Below the pieces are notes generated by a model, which was not told the DNA's origin, did not search any database, and worked only from the letters and a program-made list of their open reading frames with translations. The position numbers were made by a program, and so were the translations under genes. From Thermoflexus hugenholtzii JAD2 (GTDB lineage: Bacteria > Chloroflexota > Dehalococcoidia > UBA2979), in assembly GCA_945903275.1 (NCBI GenBank), contig CAMDNW010000001.1, positions 1 to 64,000 on the forward strand: a stretch of 64,000 bases of DNA. Direction: 5' to 3'. Positions 23,349 to 32,484 of this stretch are shown piece after piece; positions within the stretch are counted from its first letter, which is position 1, and every line of letters starts with the position of its first letter.

Positions 23349-23933
23349 ATGCCAGATACCGCTATCGACGCCATCGATCAGTTTATCGCCGGGGCGGGCA
23401 TCGACACCGCCAACGCCTCGTGGCGGACGCGGCTGAAGGCCCCGCCGGAGGTCGCCTTTGAGGCGGGCAAGACGTACTTCTGGGATTTGGAGACGAACGT
23501 CGGCAACGTGGTGGTGCGGCTGCTGCCGGAGGTCGCGCCCAAGCACGTCGCGAGTACGATCTACCTGACGCGCCTGGGCTACTACAACGACCTGGTCTTC
23601 CACCGTGTGATCACGCAGTTCATGGCGCAGGGCGGCTGCCCGCTGGGGAGCGGCACCGGCGGCCCCGGCTACACCTACGGCGGCGAGTTCGCCGCCAACG
23701 TGAAGCACGACCGGCCCGGCCTGTTGAGCATGGCGAATGCCGGCCCCGGCACCGACGGCAGCCAGTTCTTCCTGACGTTCATCCCAACGCCGTGGCTCGA
23801 CGGCAAGCACACGATCTTCGGTGAGGTGGTGGACGGGATGCCCACCGTGCAGGCGCTGGAGGCACGCGGCTCGCAGAGCGGGGCGACCAGCGAGCGGTTG
23901 GAGATCACGAAGGCGACGGTGCGCGCGGAGTAG
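23349..23933 (+). CDS. Peptidyl-prolyl cis-trans isomerase, cyclophilin type
   Basis: 194 residues. A 40-residue N-terminal extension precedes the cyclophilin domain. Active-site blocks are [14 protein letters not shown] (with Arg and Gln), [27 protein letters not shown] and [10 protein letters not shown], where His replaces the Trp of cyclosporin-binding eukaryotic forms, as usual in bacteria. No signal peptide is present, so it acts in the cytoplasm on protein folding. Starts at ATG 23349 with a purine-rich GGGAG upstream. Confidence 0.92.
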   Translation: MPDTAIDAIDQFIAGAGIDTANASWRTRLKAPPEVAFEAGKTYFWDLETNVGNVVVRLLPEVAPKHVASTIYLTRLGYYNDLVFHRVITQFMAQGGCPLGSGTGGPGYTYGGEFAANVKHDRPGLLSMANAGPGTDGSQFFLTFIPTPWLDGKHTIFGEVVDGMPTVQALEARGSQSGATSERLEITKATVRAE

Positions 23934-23990
23934 CGTGCGCGGTTACCTCGATGACTGTGTCCACGAGTGAGTTCGTGCGGGGAGCATCGT

Positions 23991-24491
23991 TTGTCGCTCA
24001 CTGATGACCTGTTGCGCGCTAATGCAGCGTACGTGGAAGTGTTTGACGCCTCGGGACTGCAACAGCGCCCGCTGAAGGAGCTGGCGATTCTGACGTGTAT
24101 GGACTCGCGGTACACAGCGCAGGGGGTCATTGGCCTCGCGCTGGGGGACGCGCATGTGATCCGCAATGCGGGGGGGCGCGTGACCGAGGATGCGATACGC
24201 TCGCTGGTACTGTCGGCGGTGCTGCTGGGGACGCGGGCGTGCGTGGTGATCCACCACAGTGACTGCGGTCTATTCGGGCGGTCGGACGAGGAGTTGCGCC
24301 AGCGCGTCGCCGACGTGGCTGGGGCGCGCGTAACGTTTGATTTCTTGCCCTTCCATGACCTCGAACAGTCGGTGCGCGACGACGTACACGCGTTGCGAGC
24401 CTGTCCGTACTTCCCGGAGGGCTACGAGATCGTCGGCTTCACCTATGACGTGCGGACGGGGCGACTCCAGCAGATAGACGACTCACCGTAA
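23991..24491 (+). CDS. Beta-class carbonic anhydrase
   Basis: 166 residues. Zinc ligands are in AILTCMDSRY (CxDxR) and VVIHHSDCGLFG (HxxC), with the loop HVIRNAGGRVTEDA. Beta-carbonic anhydrases interconvert CO2 and bicarbonate. TTG 23991 is chosen because GGGGAG lies 5 nt upstream and the protein then begins MSLTDDLL, the beginning usual in this subfamily. An alternative GTG at 23967 would add eight residues without a ribosome site. The gap 24492-24676 holds nothing recognisable. Confidence 0.88.
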   Translation: MSLTDDLLRANAAYVEVFDASGLQQRPLKELAILTCMDSRYTAQGVIGLALGDAHVIRNAGGRVTEDAIRSLVLSAVLLGTRACVVIHHSDCGLFGRSDEELRQRVADVAGARVTFDFLPFHDLEQSVRDDVHALRACPYFPEGYEIVGFTYDVRTGRLQQIDDSP

Positions 24492-24676
24492 CGGACTTGA
24501 TCGCTCGCAACATTGATGGACAGGTTGAGCCGCTCGCCGGTCCAGCAGGTGGGGCCGCCCAGCGTCTTCCGTTCATCTGCGTCTTCGAGGGAGCGTAGAC
24601 GCGGGTGCACTCAGCGCTTGAGGCGCCAGCCGCGCCCCGCGTGGCCGGAGGACGCCGCCCCGCGCGCGGACTTCGC

Positions 24677-25573
24677 CTAGCCCGCAGCGACCACGATGAG
24701 CGTCCCGGCGAGGCAGAATGCCGTGCCGAGTCCGATAAGGCGCGTCGGCCGCTCGCCAAGGAAGTACATCGAGAGTGGGACCACCATGAGCGGAGAGGTC
24801 GAATTGAGGATCACGGCGCGCGCCGCACCGGTCTCGGCGACCGCGTAGATATACAGCAGGCTGCCGATCGACGTTCCGACCACGCCCAGCGCGATCACCA
24901 ACGGCAGATCGCGCGCGGTCGGGAGGCGTCGGAGCACCTCGCCCCGCGTGGCGATAGTGGCGACCGTCGCGATGATCAGGCCGCCGGCAGGAATGCGCAC
25001 GGCACCGACGGCGATCGCGCCAAGGTCACCTCGGCCGGCCGCGAGCAGCAGTGTCGCCGCGGCCCACGCGCCCGCCACCGCGACCAGCACGGCGACCGTC
25101 GGCAGCGGGCCCAGGCGGCTCGGGCCGCTCGGATCGGGGAGCGTCGCAACCTGCCCGCGCACGACCAGGTACGTGCCTACGATCACCGCGGCGCCACCCA
25201 GCAGCAGATCCCAGCCGGCGCGCTCGCCGAGCAGGAGCACGCCACCGGCGGAGCTCATCACGACCCAGAGCGCGGTGGCGGTGGGGGACATCCGCTGCAG
25301 CCCGACACGCGGGAGGGCACGCACGTAGGTTGTGTCGCCGATCCCGTAGCCGATGCACGCCGAGGCGACGATGGCGAGCAGCACGCTCCACGGCGCGGCA
25401 CGGAGCTCGTCGACGCCGCCAGTGAGCAGCAGCAGGGCGAGCACGAACGGGGAGGCAATCAGGAAGCGCGCGCCGCTGAGCACCGCGCCACCGTAGCGTG
25501 AGCTGAGCCGCGCCATTCCGACGCTCGTCCCCGCCCAGCACAGCGCCGAGGCCAGCGCGGCCGCCTCACCCAT
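24677..25573 (-). CDS. EamA/DMT-family transporter
   Basis: 298 residues with ten hydrophobic helices in two EamA repeats (1-135 and 150-298). The ends of the repeats read PTATALWVVMSSAGGVLLLGE and ILNSTSPLMVVPLSMYFLGERP, the DMT hallmark. These proteins usually export metabolites such as amino acids; the cargo is unknown. GAGGAGG precedes ATG 25573. tRNA-Asp lies about 100 bp upstream on the same strand. Confidence 0.88.
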   Translation of the reverse strand: MGEAAALASALCWAGTSVGMARLSSRYGGAVLSGARFLIASPFVLALLLLTGGVDELRAAPWSVLLAIVASACIGYGIGDTTYVRALPRVGLQRMSPTATALWVVMSSAGGVLLLGERAGWDLLLGGAAVIVGTYLVVRGQVATLPDPSGPSRLGPLPTVAVLVAVAGAWAAATLLLAAGRGDLGAIAVGAVRIPAGGLIIATVATIATRGEVLRRLPTARDLPLVIALGVVGTSIGSLLYIYAVAETGAARAVILNSTSPLMVVPLSMYFLGERPTRLIGLGTAFCLAGTLIVVAAG

Positions 25574-25673
25574 GTGTGCCTCCTCGGCGCGATCGGGATC
25601 AGTATGGGGTAGGCGAGGTCGGTCAACCGCGGGAACGTCGAAAGGCAGTGCGTCAGCATCGCTTAGCGGGTTA

Positions 25674-25750
25674 TGGCGACCCCGATCGGATTCGAACCGA
25701 CGGTCTCCACCGTGACAGGGTGGCGTGTTAGGCCGCTACACTACGGGGCC
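25674..25750 (-). tRNA. tRNA-Asp (GTC)
   Basis: 77 bases including an encoded CCA. The acceptor stem GGCCCCG pairs with CGGGGTC, including one G-T pair. The anticodon stem CCACC/GGTGG encloses the loop CTGTCAC, giving anticodon GTC. The T-arm has GGTTCGAATCC. The discriminator base is G, as expected for tRNA-Asp. Confidence 0.97.
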
Positions 25751-25865
25751 GCGCAGTAGGGCTTTGCGATCCTACTCAGCGGCGCGAGCGCGGTCAACGG
25801 CTGCATCACGCGGACGGCCTCGCCGCGTACCGGGGGCCGCGATACACTGGCTGTAGGAGGCGCGT

Positions 25866-26090
25866 ATGCCAGCGGCACGGGAGTCCAGACGGCGCATCGG
25901 AGTCCGGCGCAACCTACCGCTTGGCGTGACCGGCGAGGCTGCCGAGGCTTCACGCGCCGCGAGCCGCCCGGCCCGCCTAATGGAGCGCGAGACACCCTAC
26001 CTGATGGGTGAACTGAGGCGCGTGGCGGCAGTGACGGCCACCTGCTTTGGGTTGTTGATCTTCCTCTACATTGTCGACCGCATGCAGTAG
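25866..26090 (+). CDS. Small single-span membrane protein
   Basis: 74 residues. A basic, Arg-rich N-terminus is followed by a single C-terminal membrane helix (VAAVTATCFGLLIFLYIV) and a short basic end. TAGGAGG before ATG 25866 and TACACT (25843-25848) as a -10 box support real expression. No family recognised; the tail-anchored layout suggests a membrane-bound regulator or assembly factor, without further evidence. Confidence 0.65.
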   Translation: MPAARESRRRIGVRRNLPLGVTGEAAEASRAASRPARLMERETPYLMGELRRVAAVTATCFGLLIFLYIVDRMQ

Positions 26091-26131
26091 CGGGGATGCC
26101 TCGGGAGGCCAAGGCCAGCCCCGGGCACGGG

Positions 26132-26641
26132 TCAGCGGAGCCGCTGCCATGCCGCCGCAATCGCCACCGCCGCCGCGAAGATGCCGATGAGGTCGCCACG
26201 TGCCGCCTCGAAGCCCCCATAGAGCATCAGCCGCACGACCCACGCTCCGACGAGGCCTGCCGCGGCGATGGCCTGCATCGGCACGCCTCGCTTGCTTCGG
26301 GTGACGCGCGTGATCGCCTCGGCCATGAGGCCGCCTGCGCCCGCGCCGACGAGGGCGGCGACGATCAGCGCGAAGAAGCCGAACGCACGCACAAACGAGA
26401 GCACCAGTGCGCCCGCAAGGCCCAGCGCTACGGCCAGCACCGCCGAGGTCGCGATGGCCAGCACGTAGTGCTTCGGGGCGAGTTCGTACATCACGGGACG
26501 GCGGAGTTGGGCGCAGTCTCGGCAGCGGGTGCCGCCGGGGGTGAAGACCAGGCAGCGCGCACAGATCAGTTTGTCGCAGCGGCCGCAGCGCAGCTCGGTC
26601 TCGGTGTTGGGGTGCTGGGCGCAGTAGGTCGCAGTGGTCAT
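26132..26641 (-). CDS. B-box-type zinc finger membrane protein
   Basis: 169 residues. The N-terminal 50 hold a zinc-binding module with Cys/His pairs (YCAQHPNTETELRCGRCDK, CARCLVF, CRDC), like the B-box-like fingers found at the front of bacterial membrane proteins. The remainder has three or four hydrophobic helices. Its ATG overlaps the PHP phosphoesterase stop by ATGA (26638-26641), so it is cotranslated as the last gene of the rny operon. Function unknown. Confidence 0.72.
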   Translation of the reverse strand: MTTATYCAQHPNTETELRCGRCDKLICARCLVFTPGGTRCRDCAQLRRPVMYELAPKHYVLAIATSAVLAVALGLAGALVLSFVRAFGFFALIVAALVGAGAGGLMAEAITRVTRSKRGVPMQAIAAAGLVGAWVVRLMLYGGFEAARGDLIGIFAAAVAIAAAWQRLR

Positions 26642-27504
26642 GGCGCGGGCGTTGCTTCCGGCACCTCGCATCCCGCCGTGCGTGCGGCGTCGAGGAGCGC
26701 CTCGACAACGGCATCGGGCAGCGGGATATCGCCCGGCTCGCGCTCGTCCTTGCGGTCGTAGATGCCGTGGAAGTCGGAGCCGCCGAGCGCGAACAGGCCT
26801 AGGCGTTCTGCTAGCGCACGCAGCGTCTCCACGAGTTCCGGCTCATAGGCCTTGTAATAGGTCTCCATACCGAACAGCCCGTCGGCGGCGAGGGCGGTGG
26901 CGACTTCCTCGTAGTCCGTGGTGAAGGAGGGGTGCGCGAAGAGCGGCAGGCCGCCGGCGCCGCGGATGAGGCCGATCGCCTCACGGGGGGTGAGCCGCTC
27001 GCGCTCGAAATAGGCGGGGCCGTTGCGCCCGAGGAAGCGCTCGAACGCCTCGTCGAAGGTCTGGATGTGGCCGCGTTCGAGGAGCGCCTGCGCGACGTGT
27101 GGGCGGCCGATCGAGGCCTCGCCGGCGATCTCTCGCACGCGCTCCCACTCGATCGGCGCGCCGAGACGGGCGAGTGCCTCAACCATCTTTGTCGCGCGCT
27201 CGATGCGGCCACGGCGGAAGCGTTCGAGTTCTCTGATGAGCCGCTGGTCGTGGCTGTCGACGAAGAGGCCGAGCATGTGCACCTCGGTGCCCGGCACGTC
27301 GCATGAGAGTTCTACGCCGGGGATGAGGCGGAAGCCGGGGTGCTTTGCGGCTGCCTCGATGGCGTCGTCGAGGCCGTCGAGGGTGTCGTGGTCGGTGAGC
27401 GCCATCACGCGGACGCCTCGGGAGGCGGCGAGGTCGACGAGCGCGGCGGGCGTCAGGCGCCCATCGGAGTGGGTGGAGTGCGTGTGAAAGTCGCCAATAC
27501 TCAT
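26638..27504 (-). CDS. PHP-domain phosphoesterase, RNase AM / nucleoside bisphosphatase-like
   Basis: 288 residues from ATG 27504. Metal-binding motifs of the PHP family are visible: DFHTHSTHSDG, ALTDHDTLDG, IPGVELSC, PLFAHPSF and GGSDFHG. The length and order fit the YciV-like branch, which includes 3',5'-nucleoside bisphosphatases and 5'-exonucleases. It follows ymdB by 10 bp and is the third gene after the RNA-decay enzyme rny, which suits a role in nucleotide or RNA-end turnover; this is inference. Confidence 0.85.
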   Translation of the reverse strand: MSIGDFHTHSTHSDGRLTPAALVDLAASRGVRVMALTDHDTLDGLDDAIEAAAKHPGFRLIPGVELSCDVPGTEVHMLGLFVDSHDQRLIRELERFRRGRIERATKMVEALARLGAPIEWERVREIAGEASIGRPHVAQALLERGHIQTFDEAFERFLGRNGPAYFERERLTPREAIGLIRGAGGLPLFAHPSFTTDYEEVATALAADGLFGMETYYKAYEPELVETLRALAERLGLFALGGSDFHGIYDRKDEREPGDIPLPDAVVEALLDAARTAGCEVPEATPAP

Positions 27505-27514
27505 GCCGCTAGCG

Positions 27515-28291
27515 TCACCGGATGAGGCACTCTCGGTCAACCCGCTCGATGTGCGTCGCGCGCCTCGTGATGTCGTCGACTTCGATGAGCACGGAGTTGA
27601 AGGAGACCTCGGGGCCTTTGGCGACGGGGAGGCGGGTGGGCATGGATGTGAGGAAGCGTTCGAGGACAGCCTCGACGTCGTCGCCGATGATCGAATCGCG
27701 CGCGCCCACCATGCCGAGGTCGGTGACCATCGCGGTGCCACCGGGCAGTACGCGGGCATCGGCGGTCGGGGTGTGGGTGTGCGTGCCGACGACGGCCGCC
27801 ACGCGGCCGTTGAGGTACCACGAGATGGCCTGCTTTTCGCTGGTGGCCTCGGCATGGAAGTCGACCACTACGATTGAGTCGACGCTGACCTCGTTGAGCA
27901 GCGCGTCAGCGGTCCGGAATGGGTCGTCGAGCGGCATCGGCATGAAGGTGCGGCCCATCAGGTTGAGCACGACGAGGTTGTCGATGCGCCAAACGCCTCG
28001 GCCGGGCGTGCCGGGCGGGTAGTTGGCGGGGCGCAGCACGGGCCAATCGTGGTCGAGCGACGAGACGAACTCGCGGACATCGAAGATGTGGTTGCCCGAG
28101 GTGATCACGTCGGCACCGGCGCGGAAGATTTCTTTCGCCGTCTGCTCGGTTAGCCCGCGACCCGCGGCGGCGTTCTCGCCGTTCACGATGATGTAGTCGA
28201 GGCGCAGGGTCGAACGCAGTTCGGGCAATAACTGGCTCAATGCCGCCCGTCCCGGCTGGCCGACGACATCGCCGACCATCAAGAGGCGCAT
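27515..28291 (-). CDS. ymdB: YmdB-family metallophosphoesterase (TIGR00282)
   Basis: 258 residues. Dinuclear metal-site motifs are MRLLMVGDVVGQPG, VNGENAAAGRG, ITSGNHIFD, VDFHAEATSEK and VVGTHTHTPTAD. The family is a cyclic-nucleotide phosphodiesterase of broad use in Firmicutes and Chloroflexi. The start codon lies 2 bp after the rny stop, so the pair is coupled. The recA-rny-ymdB order is the same as in Bacillus. Confidence 0.92.
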   Translation of the reverse strand: MRLLMVGDVVGQPGRAALSQLLPELRSTLRLDYIIVNGENAAAGRGLTEQTAKEIFRAGADVITSGNHIFDVREFVSSLDHDWPVLRPANYPPGTPGRGVWRIDNLVVLNLMGRTFMPMPLDDPFRTADALLNEVSVDSIVVVDFHAEATSEKQAISWYLNGRVAAVVGTHTHTPTADARVLPGGTAMVTDLGMVGARDSIIGDDVEAVLERFLTSMPTRLPVAKGPEVSFNSVLIEVDDITRRATHIERVDRECLIR

Positions 28292-28293
28292 GG

Positions 28294-29823
28294 TTACCGG
28301 GCGACCGCCGACGCCCGCGTCTCGCGGACTACCGTGACCTTGATCTCGCCGGGGTACTGCAAGGACTCCTCAATCTGCTTCGAGACATCGCGCGCAAGGC
28401 GCAGCGCGCCTGCGTCATCGACCGCCTCCGGCCGCACCACCACGCGCACCTCACGGCCCGCTTGGATGGCGAACGACTGCTCGACGCCCTCGAACGAGTT
28501 TGCGATGGCCTCGAGGGCTTCAAGGCGGCGGATGTACTGGTCGGCGGACTCGCGGCGCGCGCCGGGGCGGGAGCCGCTGATCGCGTCGGCGATCATCACG
28601 ATGAGTGCCTCGGTGGTCTCGGGCTTCACCTCTTCGTGGTGGGCGGCGATGCAGTGCACGACTTCCTTGGAGACGCCGAAGCGCTTGGCGATTTCCGCGC
28701 CTATGGTGGCGTGGGTGCCTTCGAGTTCGCGATCGACTGCCTTGCCGAGGTCGTGTAACAGCCCACCCATGCGCGCGATCTCGATATTCGCACCGATCTC
28801 GGCGGCGATTGCAGTGGCGAGCCATGAAGTCTCGACGCAGTGCCGCAACTGGTTCTGGCCGTAAGAGTAGCGGAAGCGCAGACGTCCCAGCGTCTTCACC
28901 ACCTCCGGGTGCAACCCGGTCACCTCGGCGTCGACGAGCGCCTGCTCGCCCGACTCCTGGATGCTGCGGTCGACCTCGGCGCGGGCGCGCTCGACGGCCT
29001 CCTCAATGCGGGTCGGCTGGATACGACCGTCTTGGATGAGGCGGCCGAGGGCGACTCGTGCGATCTCGCGCCGCACCGGGTCGAAGCAAGAGACGGTGAC
29101 TACTTCGGGCGTGTCGTCGATGATCAGGTCGCAGCCGGTGGCGGCCTCGAATGCGCGGATGTTGCGGCCCTCGCGCCCGATGATGCGGCCCTTTATTTCG
29201 TCGGAGGGGATGGGCACAACTGAGACGGTGGTCTCCGCGGTAATTTCCGAGGTCATGCGCTGGATCACCGTCGCCAGCACCTTGCGCGCCCTCGTGTCGG
29301 CCTCAGCCTTGGACGAGGCTTCCATAATGCGCACCCGGCGGGCAGACTCATCACGCAGTTCGATGTCGAGGCGGTCGAGTAGTTCGGAGCGGGCTTCTTC
29401 GAGGGTCAGGCTGGCGACGCGAGCGAGACTCGCCTCTGCTTCTTCGCGTGCTTCGATGACCGCATGCTCGGCGCGTTCGAGGGCGGCGGTGCGATCGCGG
29501 AGCGACTGTTCGCTGCGCTCCAGCGCTTCGGAGCGGCGTTCGATGCCCTCCTCTCGCTGTTCGAGGCGTCGTTCGACGCGGGTGATTTCGCGGCGCTGAT
29601 CGCGGGCCTCGTTCTCGGCCTCCTGGCGGTGGCGAATGGCGGCATCGTGGCCTTCGATTTCGAGGATACGCCGCTGCCCTTCGGCATCTGCGACGATGCG
29701 GCCGGCCTGCTCGCGGGCGTTGCGCACCACGTCGCGCCCGCCGAGGCGTAACGCCAGCACGGACGCCACGCCGCCGACGACGAACGCCACCACAATTGGC
29801 ATCAATATAAGAACCATGTCCAT
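28294..29823 (-). CDS. rny: Ribonuclease Y
   Basis: 509 residues. An N-terminal membrane anchor (MDMVLILMPIVVAFVVGGVASVL shortened here to its first 23 positions, 1-23) is followed by a long charged coiled coil (about 30-200). A KH domain (IKGRIIGREGRNIRAFE) binds RNA, and an HD domain (LLHDLGKAVD, AAHHEE) holds the catalytic metal site. RNase Y starts mRNA decay by endonucleolytic cuts at the membrane. It is first gene of the set rny-ymdB-PHP-zinc-finger protein and lies downstream of recA. Confidence 0.96.
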   Translation of the reverse strand: MDMVLILMPIVVAFVVGGVASVLALRLGGRDVVRNAREQAGRIVADAEGQRRILEIEGHDAAIRHRQEAENEARDQRREITRVERRLEQREEGIERRSEALERSEQSLRDRTAALERAEHAVIEAREEAEASLARVASLTLEEARSELLDRLDIELRDESARRVRIMEASSKAEADTRARKVLATVIQRMTSEITAETTVSVVPIPSDEIKGRIIGREGRNIRAFEAATGCDLIIDDTPEVVTVSCFDPVRREIARVALGRLIQDGRIQPTRIEEAVERARAEVDRSIQESGEQALVDAEVTGLHPEVVKTLGRLRFRYSYGQNQLRHCVETSWLATAIAAEIGANIEIARMGGLLHDLGKAVDRELEGTHATIGAEIAKRFGVSKEVVHCIAAHHEEVKPETTEALIVMIADAISGSRPGARRESADQYIRRLEALEAIANSFEGVEQSFAIQAGREVRVVVRPEAVDDAGALRLARDVSKQIEESLQYPGEIKVTVVRETRASAVAR

Positions 29824-29955
29824 GAGAGGCTCCGAACGGGGTAGGGCAGCAGCTTTGAGGCCGCTGGTAACGTGACAAGTGCGGCGGGCTCGTGCTCGCA
29901 GTCACATCGTAGCACCGTCCGATGCGCCGAAGCGAGGCGGGCGCGGCTCGCCGGA

Positions 29956-29995
29956 GATGGCAGGACGGCGGCCATACGGCCGCCGTCTTGCCATC
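29956..29995 (-). terminator. Long hairpin after recA
   Basis: An 18-position stem with one mismatch closes on the loop ATAC (29974-29977). It begins 21 bp beyond the recA stop on the minus strand. No T-run follows. It likely ends recA transcription or separates it from rny. The rest of 29824-30015 contains no gene. Confidence 0.6.
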
Positions 29996-30015
29996 GAACT
30001 CTCGGGATAATTGGT

Positions 30016-31131
30016 TTAGATGCCGAGCGTGAGCGCCTTTTCCTCGGCGCTGACTTCGGCCTCGTCGTCCTCGGTGGACGCCTCGTCGTCGGTGACCGCC
30101 ATCGTCGATCCCTTCACACCAGCGGCGGCGCGCACTTTCTCCTCGATTGCGTCGCGCATCTCAAGGTGCTCGCGGAGGTAGCCCTTCGAGGCCTCGCGGC
30201 CCTGACCGAGGCGCTGGTCGCCAAAGGAGTAGAAGGAGCCAAGCTTCTTTACAACCTCGAACTGGACGGCCAGGTCGAGAATATCGCCCTCGCGGCTGAT
30301 GCCGTGCTCCTCGTTCGTGAACATAATGTCAAACTCAGCCTGACGGAACGGCGGGGCGGTTTTGTTCTTCACGACCTTCGCCCGCACCCGGTTGCCGATG
30401 AAGGTGGTGCCCTGCTTGAGCGATTCGACCCGGCGGATATCGATGCGAACTGAGGCGTAGAACTTCAGCGCGCGCCCACCCGGTGTGGTCTCCGGACTGC
30501 CAAACATCACGCCGATCTTCTCGCGCAGCTGGTTGATGAAGACGAGAGCGGTGTTGGAGCGGGCGACGGCCCCGGTCAGTTTGCGTAGCGCTTGAGACAT
30601 CAGGCGGGCCTGGAGTCCGGGGAGCGAGTCGCCCATATCGCCTTCGATCTCCGCCCGCGGCACGAGGGCGGCGACGGAGTCGACGACCACGATGTCCAGG
30701 GCGTTCGAGCGGATGAGGGCCTCGCAAATTTCGAGCGCCTGCTCGCCGGTGTCCGGTTGGGAGATCAACAGGTCGTTGATGTTGATTCCGCACTTCGCCG
30801 CGTATTCCGGGTCGAGCGCGTGCTCGACATCGATGTACGCCGCCATGCCGCCGGTCTGCTGGGCCTGCGCGATGATGTGCTGCGCCAACGTGGACTTACC
30901 GGCCGACTCCGGCCCGTAAATCTCCGTGATGCGGCCACGGGGGATACCGCCGATGCCCAGCGCGATGTCGAGGGAGATGGAACCGGTAGGAATGGACGAG
31001 ACGTTCAGCCGTGCGCTGTCGTCGCCCAGACGCATAATCGCGCCCTTGCCGAAATCCTTGGTGATCTGGTCGATCGCCTTGCCGATGCTCTCGGCACGGA
31101 TGTCTTTTTTCGGTGTCTCGTGCTGCGCCAT
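30016..31131 (-). CDS. recA: Recombinase RecA
   Basis: 371 residues. Walker A is GPESAGKST, Walker [10 protein letters not shown], with DNA-binding loops L1 and L2 in [13 protein letters not shown] and [20 protein letters not shown]. An acidic C-terminal tail ends the protein. RecA coats single-stranded DNA, drives strand exchange and triggers LexA self-cleavage. ATG 31131 is preceded by AAGGGGAC. Two LexA boxes and a near-consensus promoter upstream indicate classical SOS control. Confidence 0.98.
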   Translation of the reverse strand: MAQHETPKKDIRAESIGKAIDQITKDFGKGAIMRLGDDSARLNVSSIPTGSISLDIALGIGGIPRGRITEIYGPESAGKSTLAQHIIAQAQQTGGMAAYIDVEHALDPEYAAKCGININDLLISQPDTGEQALEICEALIRSNALDIVVVDSVAALVPRAEIEGDMGDSLPGLQARLMSQALRKLTGAVARSNTALVFINQLREKIGVMFGSPETTPGGRALKFYASVRIDIRRVESLKQGTTFIGNRVRAKVVKNKTAPPFRQAEFDIMFTNEEHGISREGDILDLAVQFEVVKKLGSFYSFGDQRLGQGREASKGYLREHLEMRDAIEEKVRAAAGVKGSTMAVTDDEASTEDDEAEVSAEEKALTLGI

Positions 31132-31189
31132 CGTGTCTGTCCCCTTAGCGTCAGTTGTTGCTACGCGATGCCTTCACCGCATGGGCTGG

Positions 31190-31218
31190 ATAATAGAACG
31201 GACGTTCGTTTGCGTCAA
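31190..31218 (-). promoter_or_regulatory. recA promoter
   Basis: TTGACG (31213-31218) and TATTAT (31190-31195) with a 17-bp spacer, about 60 bp upstream of the recA start. It is the best sigma70 match in the window. Confidence 0.88.
31195..31208. promoter_or_regulatory. LexA/DinR box 1
   Basis: AGAACGGACGTTCG fits the Gram-positive type SOS box (core GAAC-N4-GTTC). It lies inside the promoter spacer and abuts the -10, so repressor bound here would block polymerase. Confidence 0.88.
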
Positions 31219-31226
31219 GCTTATTT

Positions 31227-31240
31227 CGAACGGACGTTCC
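31227..31240. promoter_or_regulatory. LexA/DinR box 2
   Basis: CGAACGGACGTTCC matches the consensus CGAACRNRYGTTYC at every fixed position. It lies just upstream of the -35 and is 32 bp, about three helical turns, from box 1, which would place both repressor dimers on the same face. Confidence 0.88.
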
Positions 31241-31314
31241 GAAGAATCTGAGGAACCTGACTAGCAGTATGGACTCAATCCGCCTCGCTGTCCGCCTCAC
31301 GTCGCGCATGGGGT

Positions 31315-31348
31315 GGTGCGCGCGGTGTGACCGCCCACCACGCGCACC
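31315..31348 (-). terminator. Hairpin ending the yggS-proC-yggT unit
   Basis: GGTGCGCG (31315-31322) pairs with CGCGCACC (31341-31348), with further pairing inside the loop. It lies 62 bp beyond the yggT stop. The remaining bases of 31241-31409 show no gene. Confidence 0.45.
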
Positions 31349-31409
31349 AAAGTGGTCGAGGTCGGGGACTGACAATCGAAGCGGTGGGGGCGCGCTGAAC
31401 GGCTAGATG

Positions 31410-31661
31410 CTAGATGGCACCGGCGAGAGCCTGGCCGATTCCGAACAGCAGGAAGATCGCGATCATTGGTGTGATGTCGATCATACCGATCATCGGCACT
31501 ACCTTGCGGAGCGGTACGAGGATCGGATCGGTGAGCGAGTCTAACGCCTGGAAGATGATGCTTTCCTTGTCGAGCGGGAACCATGAGAGCAGGGTTCGCG
31601 CGAAGATCGCGTACGCGAGCAGTTGCGTGAAGTAATAAATGATCACGACGACAATCGTCAC
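31410..31661 (-). CDS. yggT: YggT-family membrane protein
   Basis: 83 residues with two hydrophobic segments (IVVVIIYYFTQLLAYAIFA and MIGMIDITPMIAIFLLFGI) separated by LDSLTDPILVPLRKVVP, the YggT signature. GTG 31661 overlaps the proC stop by GTGA. The yggS-proC-yggT order is common in bacteria and often neighbours division genes. The function is not firmly known; links to cell shape and osmotic tolerance are reported for the family. Confidence 0.88.
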   Translation of the reverse strand: MTIVVVIIYYFTQLLAYAIFARTLLSWFPLDKESIIFQALDSLTDPILVPLRKVVPMIGMIDITPMIAIFLLFGIGQALAGAI

Positions 31662-32464
31662 CGCTCGTCCCCCAGATCCTGTGCGCGTAGGTACGCCGCT
31701 TCCACTGCATCATCGAACGCCGAGCGCATGGAAGCCGCCTCGAGTTCCGCGAGGGCAGCAGCCGTCGTGCCGCCCGGTGAGGTGACCGCGTTCTTTAGTT
31801 CAGCGGGGTGCAATCCCGATTCCATCGCATACCGCGCCGACCCGGCGACCGTCGCCAGCACCAGCGCCGAGGCGTCCGGCCGCTTCATGCCGAGCCGCAC
31901 GGCCGCATCGATGAGCGACTCGATCATCAGGTAGACGTACGCCGGCCCCGATCCGTGTACGGCCGTCGCGAGGTCGACCGCGTCGTCATCGCTCACCTCG
32001 ATTACCGCGGTGGCGATCCCATCGAGCATTGCGCGCACGTGGGCGCGCTGTTCTGTAGTGACTTCGGGCGCTGCGAGGTAGACCGCCGCACCTTCGCCGA
32101 TGGCGGCGGGGAGGTTCGGCATCACGCGGACGCTCGCCCGGTGCCCGCTGTGCCGCTGCACGTCCGCAAGGCGTACACCTGCGGCAATGGACACCACTAC
32201 CGTGCTTACGCCCAATACGCCGCGCATCGCACTCGCTACGCCCGGGAGATCTTGCGGCTTCACCGCGAGCAGCACGAGGTTCGCGCCGATGCAGGCAGTT
32301 TCGATGTCGTCGGTGACGCGGACGCCGTGCTCGGAGAGTTGTGCCCGGCGCGCCGGACTGACCTCGGCGACCGCGATGTCGCCCGGTGCGGCCACCTGCG
32401 CGCGCAGCAGCCCGCGCAGGAACGCTTCGCCCATGAACCCGCCACCGATGATACCGATACGCAT
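31658..32464 (-). CDS. proC: Pyrroline-5-carboxylate reductase
   Basis: 268 residues. MRIGIIGGGFMGEAFLRG binds NAD(P)H. AVKPQDLPGV, VRVMPNLPAAIGEGA and the C-terminal dimer motif VHGSGPAYVYLMIESL...TVAGSA and TSPGGTTAAALAELE are all diagnostic. It catalyses the last step of proline synthesis. GAGGAACAGG precedes ATG 32464. It sits between yggS and yggT in one operon. Confidence 0.96.
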   Translation of the reverse strand: MRIGIIGGGFMGEAFLRGLLRAQVAAPGDIAVAEVSPARRAQLSEHGVRVTDDIETACIGANLVLLAVKPQDLPGVASAMRGVLGVSTVVVSIAAGVRLADVQRHSGHRASVRVMPNLPAAIGEGAAVYLAAPEVTTEQRAHVRAMLDGIATAVIEVSDDDAVDLATAVHGSGPAYVYLMIESLIDAAVRLGMKRPDASALVLATVAGSARYAMESGLHPAELKNAVTSPGGTTAAALAELEAASMRSAFDDAVEAAYLRAQDLGDER

Positions 32465-32484
32465 GCCTGTTCCTCGCCTTGCCG

